From contig JAGKTT010000040.1 of assembly GCA_021153285.1 (NCBI GenBank), positions 1 through 35,992 of the forward strand: a stretch of 35,992 nt of DNA. Reading direction: 5' to 3'. Source of the stretch: Bacteroidia bacterium (GTDB taxonomy: Bacteria; Bacteroidota; Bacteroidia; Bacteroidales; UBA932). The notes below the pieces were generated by a model, which was not told where the DNA came from, did no database searches, and was given only the letters and a program-made list of their open reading frames with translations. How positions within the stretch are numbered: the first letter of the stretch is position 1; every line of letters begins with the position of its first letter. The position numbers were made by a program, and so were the translations under genes. Shown here piece after piece: positions 16,468-25,299 of this stretch.

Positions 16468-17199
16468 TTACGGCTGCATTGTAGTGTAAACGTTCTGGAC
16501 ATCGTCATCCTCCTCGATACGCTCGATAAGTTTCTCGATGTCGGCTTTTGCATCGCCCTCAAGAACCTTGAGATCTACGTTAGGAAGGCGGGTGAACTCA
16601 GCTGCGATAAGTTCGTAGCCATTATCCTCGATCCACTTCTGGATGGTGTTGAATGCAGTGAACTCGCCGTAGAGTACGATCTCCATTTCCTCGTTGTCGT
16701 TCTCCTCCTCGAAGATTTCCTCGACACCGTAGTCGATAAGCTCAAGCTCGAGCTCCTCGAGATCATATGGATTGGCAGACTTCATACGGAACATACACTT
16801 GCGGTCGAACATATAGTCTACGCTGCCGGAAGTGCCGAGTGATCCGCCGCTCTTTGTGAAGTATGAACGTACGTTTGCTACTGTACGGTTGTTATTGTCG
16901 GTTGCAGCCTCTACGAGTACCGCGATACCGTGAGGACCGTAACCCTCGAATACCACTTCCTTATAATCTGCCTGATCCTTATCGGTAGCTCTCTTGATAG
17001 CACGCTCGATATTGTCCTTAGGCATATTCTCGCTTCGTGCAGTCTGGATGAGTGCGCGGAGTCGTGGGTTACCTGTTACGTCCGGACCACCCTGCTTTAC
17101 AGCGATAGTGATTTCCTTACCGATCTTAGTGAAGACGCGGGCCATATGACCCCATCTCTTGAACTTGCGCTCTTTACGGAATTCAAATGCTCTTCCCAT
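16468..17199 (-). CDS. yebC: YebC/PmpR family protein
   Basis: A 243-residue YebC/TACO1 family protein. The start MGRAFEFRKERKFKRWGHMA and the segments FTKIGKEITIAVKQGGPDV, NPRLRALIQTARSENMPKDN and YEGYGPHGIAVLVE-like (here FEGYGPHGIAVLVEAATDNN) are hallmarks. An acidic insert (EEIFEEENDNEEMEI) lies in the middle domain. The family was first described as transcription regulators and later linked to translation; TACO1 and YebC relieve ribosome stalling, so a ribosome-associated role is plausible. It is the second gene after the TPR protein, two bases apart, and ends at a strong terminator. Confidence 0.95.
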   Translation of the reverse strand: MGRAFEFRKERKFKRWGHMARVFTKIGKEITIAVKQGGPDVTGNPRLRALIQTARSENMPKDNIERAIKRATDKDQADYKEVVFEGYGPHGIAVLVEAATDNNNRTVANVRSYFTKSGGSLGTSGSVDYMFDRKCMFRMKSANPYDLEELELELIDYGVEEIFEEENDNEEMEIVLYGEFTAFNTIQKWIEDNGYELIAAEFTRLPNVDLKVLEGDAKADIEKLIERIEEDDDVQNVYTTMQP

Positions 17200-17201
17200 A
17201 A

Positions 17202-17882
17202 TTATCTAGCTTCAATTCTACCGATGTACTTATCAATGTCGTAAGCCTCCATTGACTGTGGATACTGATCCTTGATCTGCTCGTAGTAAGAAAGTGCCTT
17301 ATCGTTCTGGCCAAGCTTCTCAGCTACAGCACCTGCCTTGAGAAGATAACCTGCAGCAAACATATTGTCGATTGTAGCTGCTGCCTTCTCGAAGCATCCG
17401 AGAGCCTTCTGGTAGTCCTCAAGACCTACATAAGCGTCACCGATGCAAGCCTGTGCGCGAGCAGCGAGGATAGCGTCCTTTCCGTTGTATGCCTGGAGAT
17501 ACTTGATCGCAGACTCCCAGTTACCGAGCTGAAGCTCGCAGACTCCTGCGTAGAAGTTCACTGACTTGCCTGCCTTTGTGCCGTACTCGTCAAGAATCTG
17601 AACGAATCCGAGTACATTGCCGTCACCGTTGAGAGCGAGTTCATAGTCACCGTTACGGAAATTCTCCTCAGCAAAAGCCATCTGGCCCTGTGCCTCGGCT
17701 ACCTTAGGCTGGTGAACGAACTTGTGCCAGCAGAATACTCCTGCACAAGCGATGACAGCTGCAACGCAGATGATAGTAAGTGTCTTGCCGTTCTTCTCGA
17801 AGAACTGCTCAGTCTTTGAAACCGCCTCGACTACTGCCTCGGCATTCTCATTTTTGATTTCTTTAGCCATATCTTTAGCCAT
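17202..17882 (-). CDS. Membrane-anchored tetratricopeptide repeat protein
   Basis: A 226-residue protein. A charged N-terminus (about 1-32) precedes one hydrophobic helix (about 34-53), so it is probably anchored with the C-terminal part outside the cytoplasm, like YfgM-type proteins. From about residue 60 there are several TPR-like helix pairs, for example GNWESAIKYLQAYNG, LEDYQKALGCFEKAAATI and GQNDKALSYYEQIKDQYPQS. A scaffold or chaperone-like role at the membrane is likely; the partner is unknown. The start is ambiguous: a tandem 12-base repeat gives two in-frame ATGs (17882 and 17870), each preceded by AAAGAT. It shares a promoter with yebC. Confidence 0.85.
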   Translation of the reverse strand: MAKDMAKEIKNENAEAVVEAVSKTEQFFEKNGKTLTIICVAAVIACAGVFCWHKFVHQPKVAEAQGQMAFAEENFRNGDYELALNGDGNVLGFVQILDEYGTKAGKSVNFYAGVCELQLGNWESAIKYLQAYNGKDAILAARAQACIGDAYVGLEDYQKALGCFEKAAATIDNMFAAGYLLKAGAVAEKLGQNDKALSYYEQIKDQYPQSMEAYDIDKYIGRIEAR

Positions 17883-17946
17883 ATCTTTAATTGATTTTAT
17901 ATTTGTCTTATGGACACGTTGGGGTACAGTTACTCCAAACAGGGCG

Positions 17947-17978
17947 CAAATTTAGCAAAAAATGTCAAAACTCCCAAA
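17947..17978 (-). promoter_or_regulatory. Predicted promoter of the TPR-yebC operon
   Basis: On the minus strand a TTTG (17978-17975) is followed after 20 bases by TAAATTTG (17954-17947). Both elements match the Bacteroidetes -33/-7 pattern at good spacing, the best such pair in the window. The leader would be about 55-60 bases. Confidence 0.7.
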
Positions 17979-18048
17979 GAATACTTTCCATTTTGAAAAT
18001 TGCTTTTTTATTATCTAAGAATACCTGTTATTTTAGCTGAAATATCAT

Positions 18049-18056
18049 TATATTTG
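18049..18056 (+). promoter_or_regulatory. Predicted -7 box of recF
   Basis: TATATTTG ends 19 bases before the recF ATG, implying a leader of only about 13 bases. The -33 region holds TGTT, a partial match. It is divergent from the TPR-yebC promoter about 70 bases away. Confidence 0.5.
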
Positions 18057-18075
18057 CCAAGATATCAAAAGCAAT

Positions 18076-19173
18076 ATGCCAGTACTCGAAAAAATCGTCA
18101 TATCCGACTTCCGCAACATAAAGCTCCAGGAACTGGAATTCTCTCCCAATGTCAACTGCATAAGCGGTAACAATGGCGAGGGGAAAACGAATCTTCTGGA
18201 TGCTGTATATTATCTTTCGATGACCAAGAGTGCTTTCGCATCTTCAGATAAATTCACATTCCGTCACGGGACAGATGAGTTTTCGTTATCCGGAACCTAC
18301 AGGATGGAAAACGGTACTTCTTCCAGATTCGGCATAAAGATGACCTCGAAAGGAGAAAAGAAAGTCCGTCGTGATGACAAGCAATATAATAAGGTGTCCG
18401 AACATATAGGCCTTCTGCCTATAGTGATGGTCTCTCCTGCTGATATTTCTATGGTCAGTGATTCCGGAGATGAGAGAAGACGCTTTGTGAATTCTGTTCT
18501 GTCGCAGATGGATAAGGAATATATGGCAGCCTTGCAGCAATATAACAGGCTTCTGCTCCAGCGTAACCGTATGCTTAAGGAACTGGAACCCGACAGATCT
18601 CTTCTGGAGGTTATTGATATGAGGATGGGGATGCTTGCGGAACCGGTTTTTCAGGCTCGACAGCGTTTTGTGAAGGACCTTGTTCCGATTGTATCAGAAT
18701 TCTATAAGGCTCTGTCAGGAGATTCAGAGCAGGTCAATATAGAATATGATACGGAATTGTCAAAGGCCGCTCTGGATCAGATCCTGGCCGCTTCATACGA
18801 TAAGGACAGGGCGTTGAAATATACTACATCCGGTATCCAGAGAGATGATTTCGTGTTCACGATGAATGGCCATCCTATCCGTAGATACGGCTCTCAGGGA
18901 CAGCAGAAGTCCTTCCTTGTTTCGCTGAAGTTCGCCCAGTATGAGATAATGAAGAAGAATTACGGGTTTGCTCCTATCCTTCTGCTTGATGATGTGTTTG
19001 ACAAGCTTGATATGGGCAGGATCTCGAACCTGCTTCAGATGGTGGCCAGCAATGATTTCGGCCAGATTTTCATAACTGACAGCAACAAGGTGAGGATGTC
19101 CGGCATAGTTGACCGTCTGACGCAGGACAGGGCTTATTACGAAACTCAGGCCGGACAATTCACAAGATTGTAG
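18076..19173 (+). CDS. recF: DNA replication and repair protein RecF
   Basis: A 365-residue SMC-like ATPase that loads RecA at single-strand gaps together with RecO and RecR. The Walker A motif is GNNGEGKT (residues 31-38). The ABC signature falls in the YGSQGQQKSFLVSLKFAQYE segment, and Walker B is PILLLDDVFDKLD near residue 300. The N-terminus LEKIVISDFRNIKLQELEF is typical. Length is standard (about 360-370). It starts an operon with a DUF721 gene and the PdxB-DUF4301 gene, only four and two bases apart. The recF-DUF721 pairing is common in bacteria and fits a shared replication context. Confidence 0.96.
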   Translation: MPVLEKIVISDFRNIKLQELEFSPNVNCISGNNGEGKTNLLDAVYYLSMTKSAFASSDKFTFRHGTDEFSLSGTYRMENGTSSRFGIKMTSKGEKKVRRDDKQYNKVSEHIGLLPIVMVSPADISMVSDSGDERRRFVNSVLSQMDKEYMAALQQYNRLLLQRNRMLKELEPDRSLLEVIDMRMGMLAEPVFQARQRFVKDLVPIVSEFYKALSGDSEQVNIEYDTELSKAALDQILAASYDKDRALKYTTSGIQRDDFVFTMNGHPIRRYGSQGQQKSFLVSLKFAQYEIMKKNYGFAPILLLDDVFDKLDMGRISNLLQMVASNDFGQIFITDSNKVRMSGIVDRLTQDRAYYETQAGQFTRL

Positions 19174-19177
19174 TAAA

Positions 19178-19519
19178 ATGGCATACGATAGCAGAAAGAA
19201 CGGCCTGCGCAGGCAGGAGGCAGTGGGAATGGAAGAGCTTGTGGCTCAGTTCATAAGGGATATGAAACTTTCTTCCGGTCTGGGCAGACAGAGGGCTTGC
19301 GAAGCTTGGGCGAAGGTGTCTGGAGCAGGAAGATATACTCTTGATGTCAGTTTTGACAGGGGAGTGATGGTCTGCGTGATCAGTTCCTCGGTAGTGCGTA
19401 ACCAGCTTTACTTCCGGAGAGAGAAACTGCTGAAAAGCCTGAACGAACATCTTGCGTCAGATGCGCTTCTTGCCGGTTCTGCTGAAGGCGATATTGTAAA
19501 GACGTTGATATTGAGATAG
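19178..19519 (+). CDS. DUF721 domain protein, DciA-like
   Basis: A 113-residue basic protein. The core matches DUF721: an N-terminal helix (MEELVAQFIRDMKLSSGLGR), RACEAWAKVSGAGRYTLDV, and VISSSVVRNQLYFRREKLLK, where the usual family wording is a Ser-rich strand followed by L-x-x-x-x-x-x-L. DciA proteins help load the replicative helicase DnaB in bacteria without DnaC-type loaders, and they carry this KH-like fold. Whether this short form is the helicase loader itself is inferred from family and its place next to recF. Confidence 0.8.
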   Translation: MAYDSRKNGLRRQEAVGMEELVAQFIRDMKLSSGLGRQRACEAWAKVSGAGRYTLDVSFDRGVMVCVISSSVVRNQLYFRREKLLKSLNEHLASDALLAGSAEGDIVKTLILR

Positions 19520-19521
19520 AT

Positions 19522-22065
19522 ATGAAGATAGTTGCAGATATAGACGTGCCTTTCCTTGAAGGTGTTTTTGAGCCTTATTCAGAGGTTGTATATAAGAAAG
19601 GATTGGAAATCAGCCGTGAGGATGTCCTTGATGCAGATGCATTGATAGTCAGGACAAGAACCCGTTGTGATGGGGCATTGCTGGAGGGAACGTCTGTGAA
19701 GATGATTGCTACAGCAACTATCGGAACTGATCATATTGATTTGGAGTATTGCCGTAAGGCTGGTATCGAGGTCTCTAATGCTGCAGGCTGCAATGCCGGA
19801 GGAGTGATGCAGTATGTCTTCTCCGCCCTTTATGGTGTGGCGGCCCGCAAAGGAATCAAGATCGACGGAAATACTATAGGTATTGTAGGTGTCGGTCACG
19901 TCGGAAGCAAGGTCGAAGCTATGGCTGAATATCTGGGCTTCAATATATTAAGGTGCGATCCTCCGCGTGCTGCGGCAGAAGGTCCGGAGGGATTCTGCTC
20001 TCTGGAGCATCTGCTGGAGAATTCTGACGTTGTCACACTTCACGTGCCTCTTGATGAGACCACCAGAGGGATGGCCAATGCTGACTTCTTTACACTGATG
20101 AAGCCCGGTGCAATATTCATCAATGCTGCACGTGGAGAAATAGTCGACGAGCAGGCTCTTTTAGAGGCTTCTCCAAAATTCGGGGCAATCGTGATCGATA
20201 CCTGGAATAATGAACCTGATATCAATGAGGAACTTGTCGAAACAGCCGATATCGCTACACCTCATATCGCCGGATATACCTTTCAAGGAAAACAGAATGG
20301 AACTGCATTTGCCGTACAGGCTCTTGCCCGTCATTTCGGAATCCAGGAACTATATGATTATTTCCCGGCGCAGGATCTGCTGGGGCACGAGCCGGTGCTT
20401 CTGGACCTGAAAGGCAAGAATCACGGCGAGATAGCAGCAGTATTTCAGTATAATTACCCTATATTTACGGACGATTTCCGTTTCCGTATGGAACCTCATA
20501 AATTCGAGAAACTCCGTTCGGAGTACCAATACAGAAGAGAAATTATTTACACTAATACAAATACCAATATGTTTACAAAAGAAGATATCGCTCAGATCGA
20601 GCAGAGAGGCTCGTCTGTGCAGACTGCCGAGCAGCAGGTTGAACGTTTCAAACAGGGCTTCCCTTGGATGAAGATTGTTGCTCCGGCTACTCCGGAGAGA
20701 GGAATCCAGGTACTTGATGAGGCTGCTGTCGAGGCCGCTGCAAAGTATTATGATGGTGCAAAGATCAATGGCAAGTGCAAGTTCGTGCCAGCTTCGGGTG
20801 CAGCTTCACGTATGTTCAAGGATCTTTTCAGCGGACTTGATGCACTCAAGGCCGGTAAGGAACTTGCGGATGACGCTCCTGCAGCTAAGTTTGTGGATCA
20901 GATCCAGGGTTTCGCTTTCTATACACCTGAACTTTTCGGGGAGCAGACCTGCAGATGCCCTGAATACAGACAGTCGGTTCTTTCAAAGACTCTCACTGAA
21001 GAGGGACTCGGCTATGGTGCAAAGCCTAAGGGAGTACTTAAATTCCATAAATACACTGACGGTGAAATCCGTACTGCTTTCGCAGAGCATCTTGTCGAGG
21101 CACAGAACTATATGAGGAATGAGGATGGATCTGCAAACCTCGTGGTGACCATTTCTCCTGAACATCAGCATCTTTTTGAAGAGGCTTATGCTGAAGTAAA
21201 GGAGGCTTATGAGGCAAAGTACGGCGTGAAGTACAATATCACTTTCACTTTCCAGGACAAGGCAACAGATACAATAGCTGTCGACGTGGAGAACAAGCCT
21301 TTCAGAACAGAGACTGATTCTCTACTTTTCCGTCCTGCAGGACACGGCGCCCTCATTTATAATCTCAATAAGATCGAGGAAGAAGTTGTTTCGATCAAGA
21401 ATATCGACAATGTGGCCAATGAGAGACTTCTTCCTGAAACAGCAGTGTGGAAGAAGGTGCTTCTTGGAAAGGCTCTTGAACTTCGTGACAAGATCTATGG
21501 CTATCTGAATGCACTTGATGCAGAAGCTACTCCGGCTCTTTGCGACGAGATCGAGGCTTTCCTCGACAATACCCTTTGCGTGACTCTGCCTGAGGCTGCG
21601 GACTTCGATGCACGTGTAGCAGCTATACGTGCAAAACTCAACAGACCTATCCGTGTGGCAGGTATGGTGAAGAATCAGGGCGAACCGGGCGGTGGTCCTT
21701 TCATCATCGCAGACAAGGACGGATCGACATCTCTTCAGGTTCTCGAAAGCGTACAGATCAATATGTCTGACGACCACGCCCGCAATGCTCTTGCATCTGC
21801 AACACACTTCAATCCTGTTGACATCGTATGCTGCCTCCACGACTACAAAGGACAGAGCTTCGATCTTCTCCAGTATGTAGATGAGGATGCAGGTTTCATC
21901 AGCTCAAAGAGCTACCAGGGACGTGAACTCAAGGCACTTGAACTTCCTGGCCTCTGGAACGGTGCTATGAGCAACTGGAACACACTCTTTGTCGAGGTTC
22001 CTCTCGCTACATTCAACCCTGTAAAGGTCGTTCTCGACCTTCTCAGACCAGCTCACCAGAACTAA
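19522..22065 (+). CDS. pdxB: Fused erythronate-4-phosphate dehydrogenase (PdxB) and DUF4301 protein
   Basis: An 847-residue in-frame fusion. Residues 1 to about 345 are PdxB, a D-2-hydroxyacid dehydrogenase of pyridoxal 5'-phosphate synthesis: Rossmann motif GIVGVGHVGSKV, catalytic Arg in NAARGEIVDEQ, Glu in WNNEPDI, His in TPHIAGYTFQGKQNG. A linker reading YTNTNTN follows. Residues 350-847 are DUF4301, starting MFTKEDIAQIEQRG as separate DUF4301 proteins do, with FVPASGAASRMFKDLF and MVKNQGEPGGGPFI. DUF4301 has no established function that I can name; its G-rich segment and GAASRM motif hint at nucleotide or sugar-phosphate binding. The ATG at 20569 could also start DUF4301 alone. The gene ends at a strong hairpin and follows DUF721 by two bases. 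A sequencing error removing a stop cannot be excluded. Confidence 0.88.
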   Translation: MKIVADIDVPFLEGVFEPYSEVVYKKGLEISREDVLDADALIVRTRTRCDGALLEGTSVKMIATATIGTDHIDLEYCRKAGIEVSNAAGCNAGGVMQYVFSALYGVAARKGIKIDGNTIGIVGVGHVGSKVEAMAEYLGFNILRCDPPRAAAEGPEGFCSLEHLLENSDVVTLHVPLDETTRGMANADFFTLMKPGAIFINAARGEIVDEQALLEASPKFGAIVIDTWNNEPDINEELVETADIATPHIAGYTFQGKQNGTAFAVQALARHFGIQELYDYFPAQDLLGHEPVLLDLKGKNHGEIAAVFQYNYPIFTDDFRFRMEPHKFEKLRSEYQYRREIIYTNTNTNMFTKEDIAQIEQRGSSVQTAEQQVERFKQGFPWMKIVAPATPERGIQVLDEAAVEAAAKYYDGAKINGKCKFVPASGAASRMFKDLFSGLDALKAGKELADDAPAAKFVDQIQGFAFYTPELFGEQTCRCPEYRQSVLSKTLTEEGLGYGAKPKGVLKFHKYTDGEIRTAFAEHLVEAQNYMRNEDGSANLVVTISPEHQHLFEEAYAEVKEAYEAKYGVKYNITFTFQDKATDTIAVDVENKPFRTETDSLLFRPAGHGALIYNLNKIEEEVVSIKNIDNVANERLLPETAVWKKVLLGKALELRDKIYGYLNALDAEATPALCDEIEAFLDNTLCVTLPEAADFDARVAAIRAKLNRPIRVAGMVKNQGEPGGGPFIIADKDGSTSLQVLESVQINMSDDHARNALASATHFNPVDIVCCLHDYKGQSFDLLQYVDEDAGFISSKSYQGRELKALELPGLWNGAMSNWNTLFVEVPLATFNPVKVVLDLLRPAHQN

Positions 22066-22080
22066 CGGTTCTTTATCATA

Positions 22081-22119
22081 AAAGCGGTGCTGCAAGAACT
22101 TTTCCTGCAGCACCGCTTT
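22081..22119. terminator. Hairpin between convergent genes, probably bidirectional terminator
   Basis: AAAGCGGTGCTGCA (22081-22094) pairs perfectly with TGCAGCACCGCTTT (22106-22119) around an 11-base loop. It lies 15 bases after the DUF4301 stop codon and 16 bases after the methyltransferase stop on the other strand. T tracts on both sides are short. Confidence 0.8.
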
Positions 22120-22135
22120 CGTTATATTCTTTGGA

Positions 22136-23362
22136 TCAGATTCTTTTACATATCATCAGAAGATTGCCTTTCAGATCTGATTTAAGACCGAAGATATGGA
22201 CTTCTCCTCCTGATGTGCAGCCGATTTTCTTACGCAGGGCATCAGATGTCATAGGAATATTTCTGGCGGTTACCTCTGCATTTGGATGATTCTTGCCGGC
22301 TTCCTTGATGCTTCGTTTGTCAAGTGGTGAACATTCCAGTATCTGGAAAACCTTTCCATATCCTTTCAGCGTGTCGACTGTAGAAGGGTCGGATGTGGTG
22401 TAGTAATGGGTGGATTTTCCAAGCTTCGTAATGTGGAAATGCCCGGCTGTGACATTGAATGCTCCGGCTTTTGTCAATGATTTTCCAGGCTCGAAAAGGA
22501 ATTCTCCCGTTTCTGCAGCAATCTCCGCATTTCCCGTTTTCTCTTCTCCCGGAGTGAATGTCAATGTTGCACAAGGCTTTTCCGGGTATCCGTTCGGAAG
22601 CTCGACTGCTGTTATATCATAACCTTCCTGCCATTCTCTGTCCATCCATATCAGGAGTTCCTTGCATTCTCCTTCAGAACTTACTATGTGGACTTCCCGG
22701 CAAGTTTTTCCGAGTCTTTCACATACCATTGTAATGTCTGCCATAGGGGAGAGCTTGATCAATATATGACGACATTGTCTGAATATCTCATCCTTCAATG
22801 TCAGTACGTCCGGAGTGCATTCTTCGATCAGGAAAACCTTCTTTCCTCCTTCGCCTCTTCTTGCCGGGTCCATATATATGATGTCCGGGTGAAATCCGTC
22901 TATGATGCCACTGATGGCGTTGCTCTGTGCTATTGAATTGCTGATGACGATGTTGCCGGTACCGAGTGCTTTGAAATTGTGCTCTGCCGCCTTGCACAGG
23001 GGCGTCTGCATCTCATTGTACAATACTTCTGTTGCCCTCTTGGAGAAGAACCAGCTGTCGACTCCGAGCCCGCCCGTAAGGTCTGCCAGTGTCCAGGCAT
23101 CTTTTCCTGCAATCTTCTCGGCAAGAGCGGCTTTGTAGTGGCCGGTCGCACTGCTGCTGCATTGCTCGGCAGACAACTTCAATGGAAAAACCAAGTATGG
23201 ATTTTCATACCATACCTTGACCTTGCCCTTAAGCTTACGTCTGCTTTCGATGCAGTTCACTGCTGTCTCCATATCAATATCAGGCCATTTCTCTTTATCG
23301 AGAATCAGCCTTGTGGTGTCATCAGACAGATGTTGCGATACGAATTCCAGCAGTTTTTTCAT
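22136..23362 (-). CDS. Class I SAM-dependent methyltransferase with THUMP-like C-terminal domain
   Basis: A 408-residue protein. The SAM-binding loop is LADLTGGLGVDSWFFSK (about residues 92-108), followed by an acidic strand end (VLYNEMQ) and the motif YMDPARRGEGGKKVF (Asp165-Arg168), typical of this family and close to the DPP-type motifs of nucleic acid methylases. The C-terminal 70-80 residues (from about AGKNHPNAEVTARNIPMTSD) look like the THUMP-like domain found with this methyltransferase. RNA is the likely substrate, but the target base is not known to me. It is a single gene with its own promoter, divergent from the phosphohexomutase. Confidence 0.8.
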   Translation of the reverse strand: MKKLLEFVSQHLSDDTTRLILDKEKWPDIDMETAVNCIESRRKLKGKVKVWYENPYLVFPLKLSAEQCSSSATGHYKAALAEKIAGKDAWTLADLTGGLGVDSWFFSKRATEVLYNEMQTPLCKAAEHNFKALGTGNIVISNSIAQSNAISGIIDGFHPDIIYMDPARRGEGGKKVFLIEECTPDVLTLKDEIFRQCRHILIKLSPMADITMVCERLGKTCREVHIVSSEGECKELLIWMDREWQEGYDITAVELPNGYPEKPCATLTFTPGEEKTGNAEIAAETGEFLFEPGKSLTKAGAFNVTAGHFHITKLGKSTHYYTTSDPSTVDTLKGYGKVFQILECSPLDKRSIKEAGKNHPNAEVTARNIPMTSDALRKKIGCTSGGEVHIFGLKSDLKGNLLMICKRI

Positions 23363-23380
23363 ATAGTTTTAAAATTTATG

Positions 23381-23388
23381 CAAAAATA
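23381..23388 (-). promoter_or_regulatory. Predicted -7 box of the methyltransferase gene
   Basis: TATTTTTG on the minus strand ends 18 bases before the ATG. Its upstream region overlaps the promoter of the divergent phosphohexomutase gene. No clear -33 TTTG was found. Confidence 0.45.
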
Positions 23389-23412
23389 GAGTTTTTGTTG
23401 AATAATTATCAG

Positions 23413-23420
23413 TATATTTG
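23413..23420 (+). promoter_or_regulatory. Predicted -7 box of the phosphohexomutase gene
   Basis: TATATTTG lies 42 bases before the ATG at 23463. A TTTG occurs at 23394-23397 but with a short 15-base spacer; other -33 candidates are weaker. Confidence 0.5.
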
Positions 23421-23462
23421 CTCAGATGTAATGCAATTTAACATATAAACAATATACCGACT

Positions 23463-25124
23463 ATGGAAAGAAATTTCAGAGAAGTGGTCCAGAGCTGGCT
23501 GGACGGTAATTTTGACGAAGCAACAAAGGCACAGATCGTTGCCCTTCAGGAGAACGATCCTGTAGAGCTTGAAGATGCATTCTACAGAAACCTCGAGTTC
23601 GGTACAGGCGGCCTCCGCGGAATTATGGGCGTGGGAACAAACCGTATGAACAAGTACACTGTGGGAATGGCTACTCAGGGTCTCGCCAATTATATGAAGG
23701 CAAACATTGAGGGACCTCTCAGCGTATGCATTTCATTCGACAGCCGTAACAACAGCCCTGAGTTCGCTCAGATTGCAGCCAATGTGCTTGCAGCCAACGG
23801 TATCCACGTGTATATCTTTGATAAGCTACATCCTATCGCTCTTATGAGCTACTCTGTGAGAACAAAGAAGGCTACTGCCGGTATTATGATCACAGCATCG
23901 CACAATCCTAAGGAGTACAACGGTTACAAGGTGTTCTGGTCAGACGGAGCTCAGGTGACTTCTCCGGTGGATAAGGATATCGTAGCTGAGGTGGCTAAGA
24001 TCACTGATCCTTCAATGGTTAAGTTCGAGCCAGGTGAGGGAGCTGCTCCAATCGAAATTATGGGTCACGAGATGGACGAGGCTTATCTCGATTCAGTAAT
24101 GACTCTGATGCTTTCTCCAGAGGCTCGCCAGGCTCACAAGGATATCAAGATCGTTTATACTCCTATCCACGGATCAGGCGTGGAGATCGTTCCTGAATTC
24201 CTCCAGAAACTTGGTTTTGAGAATATCTATCACGTTCCGGAGCAGGATGTCGTTGACGGAAACTTCCCTACAGTGATGTCACCTAATCCGGAGGAGCCTT
24301 CAGCTCTTGCAATGGCTGTTGCAGTGGCTGACCGTGAGGGCGCTGACATCGTTATGGCAACTGACCCGGATGCTGACCGTATCGGTATTGCAGTCCGTGA
24401 CAACGAAGGAAAGATTGTTCTTTTGAACGGTAACCAGACAGCGTCAATCCTTACATATTATATCCTTCGCCGTTGGTCTGAACTTGGAAAACTTGATGGC
24501 AAGCAGTATATCGTGAAGACTATCGTTACAACAGAACTCCTTCGTGCAATTGCAGAGAAGTTTGGTGTGAAGGTTTACAATGTTCTTACAGGATTCAAGT
24601 GGATCGCTGATATCGTAAAGAAGAACGAGGGTGATACAACATTCGTATGCGGTGGCGAGGAAAGCTACGGTTTCAATGTAGGTGAGTTCGTTCGTGACAA
24701 GGATGCTCCGATTTCTTGTGCATTCGTTGCTGAGTGTGCTGCCTGGGCTGCTGCACAGGGCAAGACTCTCTATCAGCTCCTTCAGGATATCTATGCAGAG
24801 TTCGGTTACTATAAGGAGTCACTCATTTCTGTAACCAAGAAGGGTAAGGCTGGTCTCGAGGAGATCGCTCAGATGATGGTGGACTACCGTACAAATCCTC
24901 CACAGGAACTTGCCGGTTCACCTGTTATCAAGGTTGTGGATTACACTAAGCCTGAGGAGACAGGTCTTCCTGCATCGAATGTGCTTCAGTTCTATAATGA
25001 AGCTGGTGATGTTGTGACAGTACGTCCTTCAGGTACAGAGCCTAAGATCAAGTTCTACTTCGGTATCAAGGGCGCTGATGCGGATGCTAAGAATGAGGCT
25101 TTGAGAGCTCAGTTCAATAAATAA
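23463..25124 (+). CDS. Phosphoglucomutase/phosphomannomutase family enzyme
   Basis: A 553-residue alpha-D-phosphohexomutase. The phosphoserine loop is TASHNPKEYNGYKVF with Ser146. The Mg2+ loop is DPDADRIG (Asp301, Asp303, Asp305), the sugar-binding loop is GGEESYGF (about 397-404), and the phosphate-binding loop is RPSGTEPKIKFYF near residue 525. FGTGGLRGIMGVGTNRMN near the start is typical of the long bacterial PGM/PMM (PgcA-like) group. It interconverts hexose 1- and 6-phosphates for glycogen, capsule and envelope sugars; glucose or mannose preference cannot be read from the sequence. It is a single gene between its own promoter and a strong terminator. Confidence 0.94.
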   Translation: MERNFREVVQSWLDGNFDEATKAQIVALQENDPVELEDAFYRNLEFGTGGLRGIMGVGTNRMNKYTVGMATQGLANYMKANIEGPLSVCISFDSRNNSPEFAQIAANVLAANGIHVYIFDKLHPIALMSYSVRTKKATAGIMITASHNPKEYNGYKVFWSDGAQVTSPVDKDIVAEVAKITDPSMVKFEPGEGAAPIEIMGHEMDEAYLDSVMTLMLSPEARQAHKDIKIVYTPIHGSGVEIVPEFLQKLGFENIYHVPEQDVVDGNFPTVMSPNPEEPSALAMAVAVADREGADIVMATDPDADRIGIAVRDNEGKIVLLNGNQTASILTYYILRRWSELGKLDGKQYIVKTIVTTELLRAIAEKFGVKVYNVLTGFKWIADIVKKNEGDTTFVCGGEESYGFNVGEFVRDKDAPISCAFVAECAAWAAAQGKTLYQLLQDIYAEFGYYKESLISVTKKGKAGLEEIAQMMVDYRTNPPQELAGSPVIKVVDYTKPEETGLPASNVLQFYNEAGDVVTVRPSGTEPKIKFYFGIKGADADAKNEALRAQFNK

Positions 25125-25142
25125 TCCGGGAACATATCATAT

Positions 25143-25178
25143 AAAGCTGTTGGTCCGAAAAGACCAACAGCTTTTTTT
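25143..25178 (+). terminator. Rho-independent terminator after the phosphohexomutase gene
   Basis: AAAGCTGTTGGTC and GACCAACAGCTTT form a perfect 13-bp stem around the 6-base loop CGAAAA, followed by more T. It lies 18 bases after the stop codon. Confidence 0.92.
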
Positions 25179-25299
25179 ATGCTTATTCTAATTTATTTCT
25201 TATGTAGGAGATTATTATGATGTCAGCATTGTTTTAAACATAAGATATTGGCTCGGACATTGCTATAATGGTTTATGGAATTTTTAATATAGTAAAGAT

